From assembly GCA_964484285.1 (NCBI GenBank), contig CAZAEO010000090.1:1-8821 (forward strand): 8,821 nt of DNA, given 5' to 3'. The notes under the pieces are model-generated. The model had not been told where the DNA came from. It did no database searches and saw nothing but the letters and a program-made list of their open reading frames with translations. The position numbers and the translations under genes are program-made. This DNA is from CAZUQP01 sp964484285 (GTDB lineage Bacteria; Pseudomonadota; Gammaproteobacteria; DSM-16500). Of the stretch, positions 6,519 to 8,821 are shown in pieces; position 1 is the first letter of the stretch; every line of letters begins with the position of its first letter.

Positions 6519-8042
6519 ATGAAACAAACAACGTCTGTTAAAAAAACATTATATCAAAAATATACTGACGTCATGCCCAAAGGCGCTGGTGCAATCTTTT
6601 TTATTCAAATGTTTGCAACACTGGCATTTAGTGTACTGTATTCCACACTGGTCTTATATACCACGAATCGCCTGCATCTCACTGACTCCATTGCGACAGG
6701 AATTGCTGCCTCATTTGTTGCCTTTAACTATGCATTACATTTGCTTGGCGGTTACATTGGCGGTCGATTTTTTAGCTTTCGCAGCCTGTTTTCCGTTGGC
6801 ATGTTCTTACAAGTCATCGGCTGTTCTTTAATATCAATACCCTCTACTACACCACTTTTCTGGGGGCTTGCAGCATTTTTAACGGGCGCTGGTCTGAATG
6901 TCACTTGCATCAACTGCATGTTAACGCAACTCTTTAAACCGGACGATAAACGTCGTGAAGCTGCTTTTTTATGGAATTACAGCGGAATGAATATGGGCTT
7001 TTTTATCGGTTTTTCGGTAAGTGGTTATCTGCAGCTACAAAATGCTTATCACGAACTGTTTTTATTTGCAGGCATCGGTAATCTCATTGCTTTACTACTT
7101 ACCGGTTTAAAATGGAAATTATTAAATGATACGAATACCCATTTTATTCAATTGCCCAAATCTGAAAAATTTGCAGCAAATATGAAAGGAGCTATTTTTA
7201 TCATCGTGCTTGTACTTGCGCTCAGAATACTTGTCAAGAATGCACATATCAGTAATGGGTTGATTATGTTAGTCGGCATTTTCATGGCTGTTATTATTAG
7301 CTATCTCGCTATTAAACAACCCACACATGAAGAAAGCAAAAAAATATGGGCTTATATCATTTTAGCCCTGACTTCTTTAGTGTTTTGGACATTGTACCAA
7401 CTTGCGCCGATGGGCTTAACACTCTTTATTGAACGCAATGTGGATCGTCACTATTTAGGCATGTTAATTGCCCCGCAGTGGGTACTCAATATTAATACCG
7501 TCGTTATTATCCTTGGCGGACCACTGTTAAGTGTGCTATTTACTTCGATGCGTGATCGAGGAATGCAGCTCACGATTCCTATGCAATTTGGTATTGCCTT
7601 ATTACTCATCGGGGCTTCAATGATTATTCTGCCTATTGGCATTCATTTTGCAAATACGCAAGGATATACGAATTTTAACTGGATCATAGCAAGCTATATT
7701 TTACAGAGCATAGGCGAGCTATTTATTTCGCCTATTGGCTATGCCATGGTTGGACAGTTAGCCCCTCCTCATCTGCAAGGTTTAATGATGGGAACCTGGC
7801 TGATGATTACAGGCGTTGCAGCAACGCTGTCTGGTTATTTTTCCAATATGGCATTAGGATCATCCAATTCGACAGATCCTTTAATCACAAATTCTAGCTT
7901 TAGCCATACTTTTGGATTATTGGGCTGGGCAGCTATTGCTACAGGTATTTTATTATTTTTTCTTATCCCGTTTGTGAACCGCTTAACTCAAGAAAAAAAA
8001 TTATTTGGTCAGCAGCAAATAATTTCACCTGCGGGGCTATAA
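6519..8042 (+). CDS. POT/PTR2-family MFS peptide transporter with altered TM1 motif
   Basis: This 507-residue integral membrane protein belongs to the proton-coupled oligopeptide transporter (POT/PTR2) branch of the major facilitator superfamily, which imports di- and tripeptides; its length is normal. Recognisable parts are GGYIGGRFF (77-85) at the loop after TM2, the PTR2 signature NYSGMNMGFFIG (153-164), the TM7 segment YQLAPMGLTLFIERNVDR (293-310), and TM10 SIGELFISPIGYAMVGQLAPP (397-417), which keeps Glu400. At least twelve hydrophobic segments are visible. The hallmark TM1 motif ExxERFxYYG is not conserved: the aligned stretch is QMFATLAFSVLY (30-41), without either Glu or the Arg, so proton coupling or substrate choice may differ. 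It has its own strong ribosome binding site. Peptide import would suit an amino-acid-dependent intracellular bacterium. Transporter family is confident; substrate is inferred. Confidence 0.9.
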   Translation: MKQTTSVKKTLYQKYTDVMPKGAGAIFFIQMFATLAFSVLYSTLVLYTTNRLHLTDSIATGIAASFVAFNYALHLLGGYIGGRFFSFRSLFSVGMFLQVIGCSLISIPSTTPLFWGLAAFLTGAGLNVTCINCMLTQLFKPDDKRREAAFLWNYSGMNMGFFIGFSVSGYLQLQNAYHELFLFAGIGNLIALLLTGLKWKLLNDTNTHFIQLPKSEKFAANMKGAIFIIVLVLALRILVKNAHISNGLIMLVGIFMAVIISYLAIKQPTHEESKKIWAYIILALTSLVFWTLYQLAPMGLTLFIERNVDRHYLGMLIAPQWVLNINTVVIILGGPLLSVLFTSMRDRGMQLTIPMQFGIALLLIGASMIILPIGIHFANTQGYTNFNWIIASYILQSIGELFISPIGYAMVGQLAPPHLQGLMMGTWLMITGVAATLSGYFSNMALGSSNSTDPLITNSSFSHTFGLLGWAAIATGILLFFLIPFVNRLTQEKKLFGQQQIISPAGL

Positions 8043-8087
8043 AAATAACAACATCTATACCCATTACTCAAAAGCAATTGATGATCT

Positions 8088-8663
8088 TCAAGTGTATCGG
8101 CGTAAATTAATAGTAAAATCATCCTGCGACAACGGTTTTTTATTTTGATTTAATTTAGGATTAAATAAATTGGGCTTAAGTTCAGTGCCTTTCTCGCAAG
8201 ATTGTTCGTTTTGAAATTGTTGAGTATTTATGCCGTTTTCTAGCTTGAGTAATAATCCTCGCCCATAATCTTGCTTTTTTATCTCCTGATAAAGTTGATC
8301 TTGTAGATAGTGTATGGACTCTTCCCAACGAAAATGATGTTTTCCATAATGTTCGATATGCTTTTGAGCAAAACCAGCCGATGCAATAACAGCGAATCTA
8401 ATATATCTATTTAATATATTACCTTTATCGGGATAGTTTATTGCAAAACGTATTAATTCTTCTGTTTGAGAAAGTTTTTCTTCTCGTATTGCTTTTTCCA
8501 TTGATTGAATAAATGTTTCTGCTCTTTTATAACCAGTAGGACCAGGATTCCTCCCAACATCACCAAATAAAAAAGCGACTATGTCACTTTTGTAACACGA
8601 TTTTTGGTATTCGCTAATGGTAGTTTTAAAAATAGCTAAGGACTCATTAAAAGTTTTCATCAT
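8088..8663 (-). CDS. Unrecognised 191-aa soluble helical protein
   Basis: I do not recognise a family. The protein has no signal peptide or membrane segment. Residues 1-30 are helical, followed by a turn-rich GDVGRNPGPTGY (34-45), then several helices (46-145), including RYIRFAVIASAGFAQKHIEHYG (split here only by reading: RYIRFAVIAS 86-95 and AGFAQKHIEHYG 96-107), and a disordered Asn/Gln/Lys-rich tail (146-191) ending in Arg-Arg-Tyr-Thr. Two ATGs stand in tandem (8661-8663 and 8658-8660); AGAGGAG is four bases from the first and seven from the second, so either may be used. It has its own extended -10 promoter with an overlapping palindrome, suggesting regulation. It converges on the transporter gene with a 45-base gap. 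In a Legionellales-like genome, a short orphan helical protein with a polar tail could be a secreted effector, but nothing here proves it. Confidence 0.75.
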   Translation of the reverse strand: MMKTFNESLAIFKTTISEYQKSCYKSDIVAFLFGDVGRNPGPTGYKRAETFIQSMEKAIREEKLSQTEELIRFAINYPDKGNILNRYIRFAVIASAGFAQKHIEHYGKHHFRWEESIHYLQDQLYQEIKKQDYGRGLLLKLENGINTQQFQNEQSCEKGTELKPNLFNPKLNQNKKPLSQDDFTINLRRYT

Positions 8664-8667
8664 TTTA

Positions 8668-8674
8668 CTCCTCT
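8668..8674 (-). promoter_or_regulatory. Ribosome binding site of the 191-aa gene
   Basis: On the minus strand this reads AGAGGAG, four bases before the first of two tandem ATGs and seven before the second. It supports translation of the orphan gene; the spacing slightly favours the second ATG. Confidence 0.7.
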
Positions 8675-8687
8675 GTTAGAATAAAAA

Positions 8688-8696
8688 ATTATAGCA
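8688..8696 (-). promoter_or_regulatory. Extended -10 promoter of the 191-aa gene
   Basis: The minus strand reads TGCTATAAT, a perfect -10 hexamer (8688-8693) with the TGn extension. At 16-18 bases upstream there is no good -35 hexamer, as expected for an extended -10 promoter or one needing an activator. The transcription start would be near 8681, giving a leader of about 18-20 bases that contains AGAGGAG. Confidence 0.6.
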
Positions 8697-8705
8697 TTCG
8701 AATGC
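8694..8705. promoter_or_regulatory. Perfect 12-bp palindrome, candidate operator
   Basis: GCATTCGAATGC is its own reverse complement. It abuts the TATAAT of the minus-strand promoter and includes its TG extension, so a dimeric protein bound here would block RNA polymerase. The binding protein is unknown, and a chance palindrome is possible. Confidence 0.42.
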
Positions 8706-8715
8706 AAACAAGAAG

Positions 8716-8742
8716 ATGACAATCAGATTACAATTTTGTCAT
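8716..8742. repeat. Inverted repeat ATGACAA-N13-TTGTCAT
   Basis: The two seven-base arms (8716-8722 and 8736-8742) are exact reverse complements with a 13-base AT-rich gap. The repeat lies about 25-50 bases upstream of the minus-strand -10 element, a position suited to an activator or repressor site. There is no U-tract, so it is not a typical terminator. The remaining bases to 8821 contain no recognisable gene or RNA. Confidence 0.35.
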
Positions 8743-8821
8743 TTTGTGCAACAGGCACTTAGGCTTTGCGAATAAATAACTCGTACAGTTAGCGCTCAGG
8801 GTGGCGTTAGATTTAAACGTA

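Noticed and set aside
7451..7642. Minus-strand open frame of 63 codons
   Set aside because: It is antisense to the POT transporter and looks like a shadow of its codons.
8731..8821. Minus-strand frame open to the right edge (ends in KMTKL then TAA)
   Set aside because: Only about 30 residues are visible with no recognisable family; it overlaps the promoter-region repeats and may be non-coding.

Overview
The window looks like chromosomal DNA from an AT-rich gammaproteobacterium, most plausibly an intracellular Legionellales/Coxiellaceae-type organism. The core genes (mutM, rlmD, relA, a YqfO-like domain protein, a POT-family transporter) read as gammaproteobacterial. The flanks carry accessory genes of the kind found in host-associated bacteria: an F-box protein at the left edge and an orphan helical protein at the right edge. 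No genus can be fixed from the sequence alone.

Layout. 1-1188 (+) is an F-box protein that is open at the left edge of the window, visibly more AT-rich than its neighbours and ending in a glutamate-rich tail like a Dot/Icm E-block. 1230-2784 (+) is a compact run: a GIY-YIG endonuclease-like protein, mutM (formamidopyrimidine-DNA glycosylase, overlapping it by 23 bases), a 103-aa YqfO/NIF3-like domain protein and a possible 34-aa microprotein. A good sigma70-type promoter (TTGTTA-17-TATGAT) at 2830-2858 then starts rlmD (23S rRNA m5U1939 methyltransferase), followed after one base by relA. A separate POT/PTR2 peptide-transporter gene (6519-8042) follows, and a convergent minus-strand orphan gene (8088-8663) has an extended -10 promoter overlapped by a perfect 12-bp palindrome.

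The main discovery candidate is in relA. The protein keeps a degenerate hydrolase-like domain, a complete (p)ppGpp synthetase domain with the RelA-type EFDD signature, TGS and the Cys/His zinc-finger-like domain. The usual C-terminal ACT/RRM domain is absent. In its place is a domain that reads as the histidine phosphotransfer (HPt) domain of BarA/GacS/LetS hybrid kinases, including the HKLHG phospho-acceptor motif and a following YCGTPRLK. The central helical region also appears about 50 residues shorter than in E. coli RelA. This would physically join the stringent response to a phosphorelay. In Legionella-type organisms these two systems (RelA/SpoT and LetA/LetS) are already known to act together in differentiation, but as separate proteins. 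The BarA/GacS gene is a known neighbour of rlmD-relA in E. coli and Pseudomonas, which suggests how the fusion could have arisen.

No tRNA, rRNA, CRISPR array, insertion sequence or convincing intrinsic terminator was found. No gene-free stretch exceeds 300 bases.
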